Below are positions 18,664 through 26,578 of a stretch of DNA of 64,000 nt, piece after piece. The notes under the pieces are model-generated. The model was not told the origin of the DNA, made no database searches, and was given only the letters and a program-made list of their open reading frames with translations. Position 1 is the stretch's first letter; every line of letters begins with the position of its first letter. A program made the position numbers and the translations under genes. Source of the stretch: Bradyrhizobium sp. CCGE-LA001. GTDB taxonomy: Bacteria; Pseudomonadota; Alphaproteobacteria; Rhizobiales; Xanthobacteraceae. The DNA is taken from positions 5,263,501 through 5,327,500 of the forward strand of contig NZ_CP013949.1 in NCBI RefSeq assembly GCF_000296215.2, given 5' to 3'.

Positions 18664-18703
18664 GCCAAAGAAAAAGGCGCCGTGCAGAAGCACGACGCCC
18701 TTG
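18664..18703 (-). terminator. Rho-independent terminator of the Tim44-like gene
   Basis: On the minus strand GGCGTCGTGC-TTCT-GCACGGCGCC forms a 10-bp stem (one G-T pair), followed by TTTTTCTTT. It lies about 20 nt past the stop of the gene ending at 18724. Confidence 0.8.
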
Positions 18704-18723
18704 GTTTGTCCTGTCGCAAGCGA

Positions 18724-19713
18724 TCAGTTGGTTTGCTGGATCGCCGACAATTCCCAGCCGGTGCCCGGCCGGCGGGCGAAGGTCCAGATCTCGGTCGCCT
18801 CACCCGGCTGCTCGCTGCCGGCGACGACTGCGCCGGTGTTGCGGTCGGTCGTCTTGTCGGTGAGGGCGAAGCGCAGCGCCACCGTGGCGTAGTCCGTCTC
18901 GCCTTCGCGCCAGGCTTCCGCGAGGTCGCCCTGCAACAGCTTGACGTTGGTCACCTTGTTGACGACGTTGCGCGCGCGGTTCTGGGCGAGATCCTGCTCC
19001 AAATAGGAGACCATCTCCGGCGTCGCGAGCGCATGCAGCTTAGCCACGTCCTCGTTCGACCAGGCGGCCTGGACTTCGCCGAGCAGCCGCTCGAACGCCT
19101 CATAGTCGTCCGGCTTGATCTCGAGCGGCGCATTGTTGGCGCCGAAGCCGAAGCCACCAAGGCCGCCACCGAGACCGCTACGATAGTTCGGCTGCGGGCC
19201 CTGACCGGCGCCGGAGTCGGCACCGGCATTGGCATAAGCCGGCTGCTGCTGCTGCGCATGACGGCGCTGCCACCAGGACATCGCCAACCGCACCACGAGC
19301 ACCACGAGCGCGATCTGGATGATCAGGCCGAGGATCGAGGAGAGGCTGCCGAGGCCGCCGAACAAGCCGCCGCCGAACAGCATGCCGAGCAGGCCGGCGC
19401 CGAGGAAGCCGGCCGCAAGGCCGCCCATGAAGCCGCCAGCGCGGCCAAACAGGCCGCCGCGGGCGGGCGCAGCCGCGGCCGAATTCATGCCTGCACCCGG
19501 CTGGGTGTAGGTGCGGTTGAACTGCGAGGTCGAGCCCGGCGCGGTCGTGGTCGACGGCGGAGCCGAATAGGTTCGCGAGCCGCGCGAACCGGACGAGAAG
19601 CCGCCGCCGGCGCGGGCGTCGGCGGACGAGATCGTCAGCGCGGTCGGCAGCGCAAGCGCCAGCACGACGGCAATCGTCTTGAAGACACTGCGGGAGCGTT
19701 GCGAGAAAGTCAT
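18724..19713 (-). CDS. Tim44-like domain membrane-associated protein
   Basis: A 329-residue protein from ATG 19713. It has an N-terminal signal or anchor (FKTIAVVLALALPTALTISS), a low-complexity Ser/Gly/Thr region, and a glycine-rich hydrophobic stretch (FMGGLAAGFLGAGLLGMLFG, then ILGLIIQIALVVLVVRLAMS). The C-terminal Tim44-like domain begins near residue 200 (DDYEAFERLLGEVQAAWSNE, ATPEMVSYLEQDLAQN) and ends with WTFARRPGTGWELSAIQQT. The Tim44-like fold is shared with mitochondrial import and ribosomal proteins. Bacterial members are linked to the inner membrane but have no settled role. A clear terminator follows. Confidence 0.9.
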   Translation of the reverse strand: MTFSQRSRSVFKTIAVVLALALPTALTISSADARAGGGFSSGSRGSRTYSAPPSTTTAPGSTSQFNRTYTQPGAGMNSAAAAPARGGLFGRAGGFMGGLAAGFLGAGLLGMLFGGGLFGGLGSLSSILGLIIQIALVVLVVRLAMSWWQRRHAQQQQPAYANAGADSGAGQGPQPNYRSGLGGGLGGFGFGANNAPLEIKPDDYEAFERLLGEVQAAWSNEDVAKLHALATPEMVSYLEQDLAQNRARNVVNKVTNVKLLQGDLAEAWREGETDYATVALRFALTDKTTDRNTGAVVAGSEQPGEATEIWTFARRPGTGWELSAIQQTN

Positions 19714-20059
19714 GTGCGTTTCCCAAATCCCCGGCATGGGGACGTGCGCTTAAGATGGGCAGACTTCCCGAAAAGTGAAGCCGGTTTCGGGAAATGTGGC
19801 TGCGGCCCTCAGTCGCGGGGATGTGGCAAAAGCTCCTATTTGGCAGGGGTTTTACGGGGAACCAGGGGCCAACGGTTAGCGCCGGGTTTACGACCGATTT
19901 CCGCTTTTCCCCACATCAGCGCGAGCCCAGCTGTTCACCAGCCGTCATTGCGAGGAGTGCAGCGACGAAGCAATTTCCGCGGAGAGATTCTGGATTGCTT
20001 CGTCGCTGCGCTCCTCGCAATGACGGAGAGAAAGATCAGCGCGGGCGAGAGAGAAGCCG
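19714..20059. other. Intergenic region without a gene, holding one repeat
   Basis: A 346-nt gap between the Tim44-like gene start and the cckA stop. Apart from the family A repeat at 19943-20024 I see no convincing coding signal. The left part should hold the Tim44-like gene promoter. Confidence 0.5.
19943..20024. repeat. Dispersed palindromic repeat, family A
   Basis: Terminal inverted repeats CGTCATTGCGAGGAG and CTCCTCGCAATGACG bound an 82-nt element. The interior has GACGAAGCAAT and its inverted partner ATTGCTTCGTC. It lies 36 nt past the cckA stop and could serve as a terminator. Confidence 0.85.
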
Positions 20060-22639
20060 TCACCCCTGCTTCGTCATCGTCTCCTTCACCGCCGCCACGA
20101 GCTGGCTGAGCGTGAACGGCTTTGGCAGGAAGTCGAACTGCTGGCCCTCGGGAAGGCTCTTCTCGAACGCATCCTCAGCGTAGCCGGAGACGAAGATGAA
20201 CCTGATCTCGGGGTTCTGCTCCCGCATCGCCTTCAGCAGCGTCGGACCGTCCATCTCCGGCATCACCACGTCGGAGACGACGAGATCGATCGCGCCACCC
20301 TGCTCCTCCAGCACCTCCATGGCCTCGACGCCGTTCTCGGCCTCGACCACGGTGTAGCCGCGCGAGCGCAGACCGCGCGCGTTCAATGCACGCAGGCCCT
20401 CCTCGTCCTCGACCAGCAGGATGGTGCCCTGTCCCGTGAGATCAGTCCGCGGCTTGGCCTCCGCTGGCGGGCCGGCCTCCTTCGCGCCATTGGTCGCGCT
20501 GATCACGGCTGCAGGCTGCTCGACCTGCGCCTCCGCCTCGGCATGATGGCGCGGCAGGAAGATATGGAACGAGGTTCCCTGCCCCGGTTCGGAATCGACG
20601 TAGATGAAACCGCCGGTCTGCTTGACGATGCCGTAGACGGTGGACAGCCCGAGTCCGGTGCCTTTGCCCACCTCTTTCGTCGAGAAGAACGGCTCGAAGA
20701 TCTTGTCGCGAATGTCGGCGGGGATGCCGGTGCCGGTGTCGGCGACTTCGATCCGTACATAGTCCGCCGCCGGCATGCCCTTGTAGGCGAGCTTGCCGGC
20801 ATCGTCGCTGGCGACGTTGGCGGTGCGAATGATCAGCTTGCCGCCGTCGGGCATCGCGTCGCGCGCGTTCACCGCGAGATTGACGATCACCTGCTCGAAC
20901 TGGGAGACGTCGACCTTCACCGGCCAGAGGTCGCGGCCGTGCACGAGGTCGAGCTTGACCTTCTCGCCGATCAGCCGGCGCAACAGCATGGTGAGATCCG
21001 AAAGCGCATCGCCGAGGTCGAGCACCTGCGGCCGCAGCGTCTGCCGCCGCGAGAACGCCAGCAGCTGCCGCACCAAGGTGGCGGCGCGCGTCGCGTTCTG
21101 CTTGATCTGCATGATGTCCTGGAACGACGGATCGGTCGGCTTGTGCGCGTTCAGCAGGAAGTCGTTCGCCATCATGATGGCGGAGAGCACGTTGTTGAAA
21201 TCGTGGGCGATGCCGCCGGCGAGCTGGCCGACCGTCTCCATCTTCTGCGACTGGTTGATCTGGTTCTCCAGCGCGCGCCGCTCGGTGGTCTCGAGCATGT
21301 GCACGATGGCGGCCTCCGCCTCGTTCTCGGCCGCATCGACCGGCGTGACGAAGAACTGGCCCCAGCGCTCCTTGGTCCCTTCCAGCGCCACCTCGACGGG
21401 GGCGATGTCGGCCTGGCCTTCGGCGGCCTGGTTGATGGCCGCGATCAGCAGATGGCGGTCGCGCGAATTGACCGCGCGGAAGATGGATTTGGAGGCGCTG
21501 TCGAGCCCGAGCGCCTGCCCGAGCTTGGCGTAGCGCGCATTGGCGCGCACCACGTTGCCGCCGCGATCGACGGTGGCGATCGCCATCGGCGTGTGGTCGA
21601 AGAAGCGCATGAAGCGCACTTCGGCGGCGCGGTCGGGATCGCTGCGCTCGTCGCGCGCACGGCTGATCACGAGCGTGCGCGACGGACCCGGCGCGCCGTC
21701 GGCGCCGAAGGCGAGCTTGTGGTAGAGCCGCACCGGCATGGTCTTGCCCGTGCGCATGCGCAGGTCGATGTCGAAGACTTCGGTCTTGACCTCGCCGGGC
21801 ACCGCGACGATCGAGGTCAGCAGCGAGGCGCCGTCGCCGGAGACGATGTCGGTCAGCTTCAGGCCGCCCGAGCCGATCTCGGCGAGGTCGTAGTCGAGCC
21901 AGTTCGCCAGCGTCGCATTGACGTAAGCGAGCTCGCCGGCCGGATTGACCGAGAAGAAGCCGCACGGGGCGTGATCGAGATATTCGATCGCGTGCTGGAG
22001 CTCTTGGAACACGTCCTCCTGGCGCTCGCGGTCGCGGGTGATGTCGGCGATCGACCACACAGCATATTTCCCCTCGCGCTTGCCCGTGCCGAGGGGGCGG
22101 ACCCGCATGCGGAGCCAGCGACCCTGGTTGCCGTCATGGCCGGAGATGCGCACCTCTTCCTGCTGCCGCTTGCCTTCGCGGGCGGCCTTGAGCAGGCGGA
22201 ACACGGCTTCGGAGACATCGGGATTGCCGATGAAGACGCGCTCGACGGGACGCACGTCCTGGGGACCGGTCGCACCCGTCAGCGTCAGATAGGCCGCGTT
22301 GGAATAGACCACATGCCCGCGGCTATCGGTGACCGCGAGCCCGTCGAAGGCATGATCGGAGATCCGGCCGATGATGGGATCATCGAGATTGCGGTCGGCG
22401 AAGCGGATGATGCCGGCGGCGAAGGCGAACAGGTTGAACAGGCCGACCATCGCCAGCACGGCGAGGATGCCGAGAATATAGGGCTGCGCCTGCGCGCGGC
22501 CGAGCGTCATCAGCCCGACGGCGACCGCGACAAGGCCGGCGGCCACCAGCAGCACGAGCGCGATACTGCCCGAGCGCGGCGACGGCTCATGCGCCGCAAC
22601 GGGCTCGCGTGACAGGTCGTGGTCGGTCTCAGCAGTCAT
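20060..22639 (-). CDS. cckA: Cell-cycle hybrid histidine kinase/phosphatase CckA
   Basis: An 859-residue protein with two N-terminal transmembrane helices (IALVLLVAAGLVAVAVGLM; YILGILAVLAMVGLFNLFAF). At least two PAS regions follow (ISDHAFDGLAVTDSRGHVVY; HAIEYLDHAPCGFFSVNPAG). The HisKA H-box is QLAGGIAHDFNNVLSAIM, with the phospho-histidine near residue 478. The HATPase domain has VNLAVNARDAMPDGGKLIIR, and a C-terminal receiver has DLVVSDVVMPEMDGPTLL (Asp near residue 790). This is the CckA layout. Through ChpT, CckA controls phosphorylation of CtrA, which drives flagellar and division genes in alphaproteobacteria. CtrA-type boxes are scattered through the neighbouring flagellar genes. Confidence 0.95.
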   Translation of the reverse strand: MTAETDHDLSREPVAAHEPSPRSGSIALVLLVAAGLVAVAVGLMTLGRAQAQPYILGILAVLAMVGLFNLFAFAAGIIRFADRNLDDPIIGRISDHAFDGLAVTDSRGHVVYSNAAYLTLTGATGPQDVRPVERVFIGNPDVSEAVFRLLKAAREGKRQQEEVRISGHDGNQGRWLRMRVRPLGTGKREGKYAVWSIADITRDRERQEDVFQELQHAIEYLDHAPCGFFSVNPAGELAYVNATLANWLDYDLAEIGSGGLKLTDIVSGDGASLLTSIVAVPGEVKTEVFDIDLRMRTGKTMPVRLYHKLAFGADGAPGPSRTLVISRARDERSDPDRAAEVRFMRFFDHTPMAIATVDRGGNVVRANARYAKLGQALGLDSASKSIFRAVNSRDRHLLIAAINQAAEGQADIAPVEVALEGTKERWGQFFVTPVDAAENEAEAAIVHMLETTERRALENQINQSQKMETVGQLAGGIAHDFNNVLSAIMMANDFLLNAHKPTDPSFQDIMQIKQNATRAATLVRQLLAFSRRQTLRPQVLDLGDALSDLTMLLRRLIGEKVKLDLVHGRDLWPVKVDVSQFEQVIVNLAVNARDAMPDGGKLIIRTANVASDDAGKLAYKGMPAADYVRIEVADTGTGIPADIRDKIFEPFFSTKEVGKGTGLGLSTVYGIVKQTGGFIYVDSEPGQGTSFHIFLPRHHAEAEAQVEQPAAVISATNGAKEAGPPAEAKPRTDLTGQGTILLVEDEEGLRALNARGLRSRGYTVVEAENGVEAMEVLEEQGGAIDLVVSDVVMPEMDGPTLLKAMREQNPEIRFIFVSGYAEDAFEKSLPEGQQFDFLPKPFTLSQLVAAVKETMTKQG

Positions 22640-22793
22640 TTTACGCTGGCGTAGCCTGTCGGCAGAGAATCAACGCGCTCCGGGGCGCGCGAGGTCCTCC
22701 CTGCCTGAATCGGACCCGGAGGTGCAAGGGCAGCAGACGCGAAAGGTACGCTGATTCCCAGATTACGGCCATTTCCGGTACTTTTCGGGCATT

Positions 22794-23873
22794 TTATCCC
22801 CGCCCGGCGCCGAATCCGCGCTTCAGGCGCATGACGTAACCGATGACCTCGGCGACCGCATGGTAGTGCTCGGTCGGGATTTCCTGGTCGATGTCGACGG
22901 TGGCGTAGAGCGCGCGCGCCAGCGGCACGTTCTCGACGATCGGAATGTCGTGCTCGCGCGCGATTTCCCGGATCTTGAAGGCGAGATTGTCGACGCCCTT
23001 GGCGACGCAGATCGGCGCGGACATGCCGCGCTCGTAGGACAGCGCCACCGAATAGTGGGTCGGATTGGTGATGATCACGGAGGCCTTAGGAACCGCCGCC
23101 ATCATGCGCTTCTTGGCGCGCTGCTGCCGCAGTTGCCTGATCCTGCCCTTGATGTGCGGGTCGCCTTCGGACTGCTTGTATTCTTCCTTGATCTCCTGGA
23201 GCGACATCTTCTGGCGCTGGAACCAGCTGCGGTACTGGAAGAAATAGTCGGCGATGGCGACGATCGCGAGCGCGGCCACCACCGCGCCGAGCAGGTGGAT
23301 GGTCATGCTGGTGGTGGCGCCGAGCATGGCCGCCGGGTCGAGCCTGACCATTGCCTCCATGCGATGCCGCTCCGGCCACAGGATCATGGTCATGACCACG
23401 GCGAGCAGGACCAGCTTGCCGATGCCCTTGAGGAAATTGGCGGCCGCCTGCTTGCCGAAGATGCGCTTGAAGCCCGCCCCGGGCGAGATCTTGTTGAATT
23501 TGGGTTTCAGGGATTCGGTGGACCAGACCAGGCGATGCTGGAGCATGTTGCCGGCAATCGCCGCCAGCGTCAGCATCAAGAGCGGCACGCCGATCGCCGC
23601 GAGCACGGCGACTTCGATCTGCTGCGTCAGCGCCAGCAGAGACCTGCCATCGGTCTTGATCATCCAGGAATTGGCGAGCAGGTTGCGCATCGGCGTCAGC
23701 AGCCCGCTGCCGACCGAGCCGGCGAAGGTCGAGACCACGAGCGTGCCGCCCGCCATCATGAACCAGGTGTTGATCTCCTGGCTCTTGGCGACGTCGCCGC
23801 GTTCGAGTGCGTCGTCGAGACGCTTTTGCGTCGGGTCTTCTGTTTGACTTTCGGGATCGTTGTCTTCCGCCAT
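22794..23873 (-). CDS. flhB: Flagellar type III export switch protein FlhB
   Basis: A 359-residue inner-membrane component of the flagellar export gate. The N-terminus has the usual EDPTQKRLDDALERGDVAKS stretch, four hydrophobic segments follow, and the cytoplasmic domain carries the self-cleaving NPTH motif near residue 270 (ASVIITNPTHYSVALSYE). Cleavage there switches export from rod/hook to filament substrates. It is the last gene of flgB-flgC-fliE-fliQ-fliR-flhB, 13 nt after fliR. cckA follows on the same strand after 154 nt. Confidence 0.97.
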   Translation of the reverse strand: MAEDNDPESQTEDPTQKRLDDALERGDVAKSQEINTWFMMAGGTLVVSTFAGSVGSGLLTPMRNLLANSWMIKTDGRSLLALTQQIEVAVLAAIGVPLLMLTLAAIAGNMLQHRLVWSTESLKPKFNKISPGAGFKRIFGKQAAANFLKGIGKLVLLAVVMTMILWPERHRMEAMVRLDPAAMLGATTSMTIHLLGAVVAALAIVAIADYFFQYRSWFQRQKMSLQEIKEEYKQSEGDPHIKGRIRQLRQQRAKKRMMAAVPKASVIITNPTHYSVALSYERGMSAPICVAKGVDNLAFKIREIAREHDIPIVENVPLARALYATVDIDQEIPTEHYHAVAEVIGYVMRLKRGFGAGRG

Positions 23874-23886
23874 CGGTCGACCCCCG

Positions 23887-24657
23887 TCACTTGAGCGGAA
23901 TCATCTGGTGCATGACACCGATGAAGTAATCGAGATACGTGCCCATCATCGCGGCGAGCACCACGGCGAGTACCAGAAAGCCCGCGAAGATCGAAAGCGG
24001 CACGCCGACGAAATAGACCTGCATCTGCGGCATCAGCCGCGCCAGGATGCCCAGCCCGATGTTGAACACGAGGCCGAACACCAGGAACGGTCCGGAGAGC
24101 TGCAGGCCGAGGCGGAACGCGGCGGCGAAGGCCCGCGTCGCCAGCGAGGCGATGTCGCCGCTCGAGACGGTCTCGCCCGGCGAGAAGATCTTATAGCTGT
24201 CGTTCAGCGCCGCGATCACCAGATGATGGCTGTCGGTGGCAAACAGCAGCGTCACGCCCAGCATGGTCAGGAAGTTGCCGATCAGCACGCCTTGCTGGCC
24301 CTGCGTCGGATCGACCGAGGTGACGAAGCCGAGTCCCATCTGCTGCGCGATCACGGAGCCGGCGACCTGGAGCGCCGAGAGCGTCACGCGGGCGGTCGCG
24401 CCCAGCACGATGCCGATCGCGATCTCATGCAGCATCAGGACCAGGAGCGGCGCAAGCGAGCCCATGTCGACCTGATAGGCGTTGCGATGCAGCGGCAGGA
24501 TGATCAGCGTGAGCAGCAGCGCGATCGACAACTTGATCCGCGTCGGGATGTTGGTTTCGCCGAGCCCTGGCAGCAGCATCACCATCGCGCCGACCCGGGC
24601 GAAGACCAGCATGAAGGAAGCGGCGAGCGCCGGCAGCAGCGAGACGTCGATGCGCAT
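23887..24657 (-). CDS. fliR: Flagellar export gate protein FliR
   Basis: A 256-residue protein with about six transmembrane helices. It begins MRIDVSLLPALAASFMLVFA and contains the conserved RVGAMVMLLPGLGETNIPTR loop, AIGIVLGATARVTLSALQVA and LGLQLSGPFLVFGLVFNIGL. FliR forms the export gate with FliP and FliQ. It sits between fliQ (17 nt upstream) and flhB (13 nt downstream), the standard order. Confidence 0.97.
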   Translation of the reverse strand: MRIDVSLLPALAASFMLVFARVGAMVMLLPGLGETNIPTRIKLSIALLLTLIILPLHRNAYQVDMGSLAPLLVLMLHEIAIGIVLGATARVTLSALQVAGSVIAQQMGLGFVTSVDPTQGQQGVLIGNFLTMLGVTLLFATDSHHLVIAALNDSYKIFSPGETVSSGDIASLATRAFAAAFRLGLQLSGPFLVFGLVFNIGLGILARLMPQMQVYFVGVPLSIFAGFLVLAVVLAAMMGTYLDYFIGVMHQMIPLK

Positions 24658-24674
24658 GATCTACGCATTGTGCC

Positions 24675-24938
24675 TTAGCCGCCGATGATTCGCGACGAGA
24701 TCCGCAGCATGTGGGCGTGGAGCGAGTCGGCCATGAACGGCAGCGCCAATAGCATCGTGGCAAAGATGGCCAGGATCTTGGGCACGTAGATCAGCGTCTG
24801 CTCCTGGATCTGCGTCAGCGCTTGGAACAGCGACACGACGACGCCGACCACGAGGCCGACCACCATCAGCGGCGACGATACGATCACGATGGTCCAGATC
24901 GCATCGCGTGCGACGTCGAGGGTTTCGGGTCCGGTCAT
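24675..24938 (-). CDS. fliQ: Flagellar export gate protein FliQ
   Basis: An 87-residue protein with two transmembrane helices, typical FliQ length. ATG 24938 is chosen because it gives the canonical N-terminus (MTGPETLDVARDAIWTIVIV). The signature GVVVSLFQALTQIQEQTLIYVPK is visible in parts (SLFQALTQIQEQTL). It packs with FliP and FliR in the export gate. Between it and fliE lies a strong inverted repeat at 24981-25030. Confidence 0.96.
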   Translation of the reverse strand: MTGPETLDVARDAIWTIVIVSSPLMVVGLVVGVVVSLFQALTQIQEQTLIYVPKILAIFATMLLALPFMADSLHAHMLRISSRIIGG

Positions 24939-24980
24939 TTGCAGAATTCCGCTGTTCTTTGTCTGAGGGCACTGAGGGAA

Positions 24981-25030
24981 GCGAATGGCGAGTGGCGAAT
25001 GGGAGAGCCTATTCGCCACTCACCATTCGC
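24981..25030. repeat. Large inverted repeat between fliE and fliQ
   Basis: Two 20-nt arms (24981-25000 and 25011-25030) match at 19 of 20 positions around a 10-nt centre. The core is GAGTGGCGAAT / ATTCGCCACTC. It lies inside an operon, where a hairpin could tune relative expression or mRNA stability. Confidence 0.8.
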
Positions 25031-25046
25031 CGGTCGCCCTTCCCAA

Positions 25047-25355
25047 TCAGATCGGCATCTTCATGATGTCTTCATAGGCCGCGATGACGCGGTCGCGGAC
25101 CGAAACCAGCGTCGACACCGCAACGTCGGTGTCGGCGACCGCCGTCACCACGTCCATCACGTTGGCCTTGCCGGAAGCCATCGCCACCGCCTGCGCGTCG
25201 GACTTGCGACCGGACTCGATGACGCTGCCGACGGCGTCCTTCAATAGCGAAGCGAAGGATTGCCCGCTCGCCTCGCTGCCCTTGGCGGCGCCGCTGTTCT
25301 CCAGCACGCGGGCGAGATTGGCGTAAGCATTGGCGGCGATTGTCGGTGATGCCAT
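25047..25355 (-). CDS. fliE: Flagellar MS-ring/rod junction protein FliE
   Basis: A 102-residue protein of normal FliE length. It contains SFASLLKDAVGSVIESGRKS and the C-terminal helix DTDVAVSTLVSVRDRVIAAY, typical of FliE. FliE joins the MS ring to the rod and is an early export substrate. It is 16 nt downstream of flgC. A 50-nt inverted repeat separates it from fliQ. Confidence 0.96.
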   Translation of the reverse strand: MASPTIAANAYANLARVLENSGAAKGSEASGQSFASLLKDAVGSVIESGRKSDAQAVAMASGKANVMDVVTAVADTDVAVSTLVSVRDRVIAAYEDIMKMPI

Positions 25356-25371
25356 GGCTCAGATGTCCTGT

Positions 25372-25797
25372 TCAGCTCTTGAGGATGTCCAGCGTGCGCT
25401 GGATCATCCGGCGCGTCGCACTGATGATGTTGAGATTGGCCTCGTAGGACCGCTGCGCGTCGCGCATGTCGGTCATCTCGACCACCGAGTTCACGTTGGG
25501 ATATTTGACGTTGCCGCTCGCATCCGCGGACGGATTGTTCGGCTCGTACCTGACCCGGAAGGCGGACTGGTCGGGCTTGATCCTGCCGAGGGTGACGACT
25601 TGGGCCTCCAGCGTGCGGTCGAGCGCGGACGAAAAAGTCGGCACCTTGCGCCGGTAGGGATCGCCGCCCGCGGTCTGCGCAGTCGAATCCGCGTTCGCGA
25701 TGTTCTCCGAGATCACCCGCATGCGTCCGGCCTGCGCCCGCAGGCCGGAGGTCGCGATCGCCATCGAGCGGGCAAAGTCGCTGCTGTCATTCGCCAT
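25372..25797 (-). CDS. flgC: Flagellar proximal rod protein FlgC
   Basis: A 141-residue rod protein. The N-terminus has SMAIATSGLRAQAGRMRVIS followed by ENIANADST, the flagellar rod signature. The C-terminus ends MTDMRDAQRSYEANLNIISA and a short helix (RRMIQRTLDIL), as in FlgC. It follows flgB by 23 nt in the same operon. Confidence 0.97.
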   Translation of the reverse strand: MANDSSDFARSMAIATSGLRAQAGRMRVISENIANADSTAQTAGGDPYRRKVPTFSSALDRTLEAQVVTLGRIKPDQSAFRVRYEPNNPSADASGNVKYPNVNSVVEMTDMRDAQRSYEANLNIISATRRMIQRTLDILKS

Positions 25798-25820
25798 GAT
25801 CCGCCTCCTCTAAGCTTCTC

Positions 25821-26225
25821 TCAGGCCTTGCCGATCGCGGTCTTGAGCAGATGCAGGCTCTTCGAATAGAGCGAGGTCGCCGCCGCGTAGTCCATCTGGT
25901 TGTTGGCCGCTTTCATCATCTCCTCTTCGAGGACGACCGCGTTGCCCGCAGGCCGGGTCTCGAAGCCCACATTCTTGTTCTGGTCGAATGCGGAGGCCGC
26001 CCCCGGCGGCGTCATGTGGGAACCGCTGGTGCGGGTCAGCACCAGGGGTCCCATGGCGCCGGTGATCGCGCCGGATTTGTCGAGCTTCGGCTCGACCAGG
26101 TCGCGCGGCCGGAATTTGGGGGTATCGGAGTTGGAAACGTTCTCGGACAGGACGCGCTGGCGCTCCTGATGCCACTGCATCTTGGTTCGCAGCGCCGACA
26201 GCAGCGGGAGGTCGTTGATGGACAT
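25821..26225 (-). CDS. flgB: Flagellar proximal rod protein FlgB
   Basis: A 134-residue rod protein starting MSINDLPLLSALRTKMQWHQ. It contains ENVSNSDTPKFRPRDLVEP, the FlgB-type NxxNxxTP rod motif, and ends with a helical segment (KAANNQMDYAAATSLYSKSL). It is the first gene of the export/rod operon. The upstream region has a CtrA-type box, an ftr-like palindrome and a 20-bp palindrome, so this is probably where the operon is controlled. Confidence 0.97.
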   Translation of the reverse strand: MSINDLPLLSALRTKMQWHQERQRVLSENVSNSDTPKFRPRDLVEPKLDKSGAITGAMGPLVLTRTSGSHMTPPGAASAFDQNKNVGFETRPAGNAVVLEEEMMKAANNQMDYAAATSLYSKSLHLLKTAIGKA

Positions 26226-26247
26226 CGTTGCGGCTCCTTCCGCCCAT

Positions 26248-26267
26248 TCCGGACCTCGAGGTCCGGA
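26248..26267. promoter_or_regulatory. Perfect 20-bp palindrome in the flgB leader
   Basis: TCCGGACCTCGAGGTCCGGA is fully self-complementary without a loop. It is centred about 32 nt upstream of the flgB start, between the start and the CtrA-type box. A DNA-binding site is more likely than a hairpin because there is no loop. Confidence 0.6.
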
Positions 26268-26270
26268 GCT

Positions 26271-26285
26271 AGGCAGAATTTGCCG
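26271..26285. promoter_or_regulatory. ftr-like (FlbD-type) element upstream of flgB
   Basis: AGGCAGAATTTGCCG has GGCA and TGCC arms around GAATT. It resembles the Caulobacter ftr sites bound by FlbD and the elements at 26466 and 43020. Confidence 0.4.
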
Positions 26286-26294
26286 CGTGTATGG

Positions 26295-26309
26295 TTAACG
26301 GCTGGTTAA
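26295..26309. promoter_or_regulatory. CtrA-type box (TTAA-N7-TTAA)
   Basis: TTAA at 26295-26298, seven bases, TTAA at 26306-26309: an exact match to the alphaproteobacterial CtrA consensus, 70-84 nt upstream of flgB. The presence of cckA a few genes away supports use by CtrA. Confidence 0.65.
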
Positions 26310-26465
26310 GATGTCACAGGCATATGTTCCCGGACGGGACATGAATGTGGGTGCCCCGTGATTCCACACGCCCAAAAGCAGTATTAACCCAACCGCTTGG
26401 CGGCGCGTGCACAGGCCAAGAAGTCGTTTTGGATCGGGCGATTCATGGGTTATTAAGAGTTGGGG

Positions 26466-26482
26466 ACGGCAAAACTTGCCGT
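26466..26482. promoter_or_regulatory. ftr-like (FlbD-type) palindrome upstream of fliO
   Basis: ACGGCAA, spacer AAC, TTGCCGT: a perfect 7+3+7 inverted repeat 97 nt before the fliO start. It has the same CGGCAAAA/TGCCG shape as the element upstream of flgI. Confidence 0.5.
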
Positions 26483-26578
26483 GGGACGTTAAGAAATCGC
26501 AGTTTTGGGGCATCGTAGGCCGGTGGTCGGCGCATCTGACCATGGGCACGAGACAAGCGCCATTCGTCGGGGACAAGT

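Larger units (their letters stand above)
26226..26578. promoter_or_regulatory. Shared regulatory region of flgB (minus) and fliO (plus)
   Basis: A 353-nt divergent region with no gene. It contains a perfect 20-bp palindrome at 26248-26267, an ftr-like element at 26271-26285, a perfect TTAA-N7-TTAA box at 26295-26309, and a second ftr-like palindrome at 26466-26482. It plausibly controls both the export/rod operon and fliO-fliP. Confidence 0.6.

Noticed and set aside
20543..22612. Long open frame on the plus strand opposite cckA
   Set aside because: Its protein is Arg/Ala/Val-rich with no domain and mirrors the codon bias of the real minus-strand kinase gene. Such shadows are common in high-GC DNA.
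26500..26578. Sigma-54 promoter TTGGGGC...AGGC before fliO
   Set aside because: The GG-N10-GC spacing fits but four of the consensus bases differ, so it is too weak to list.
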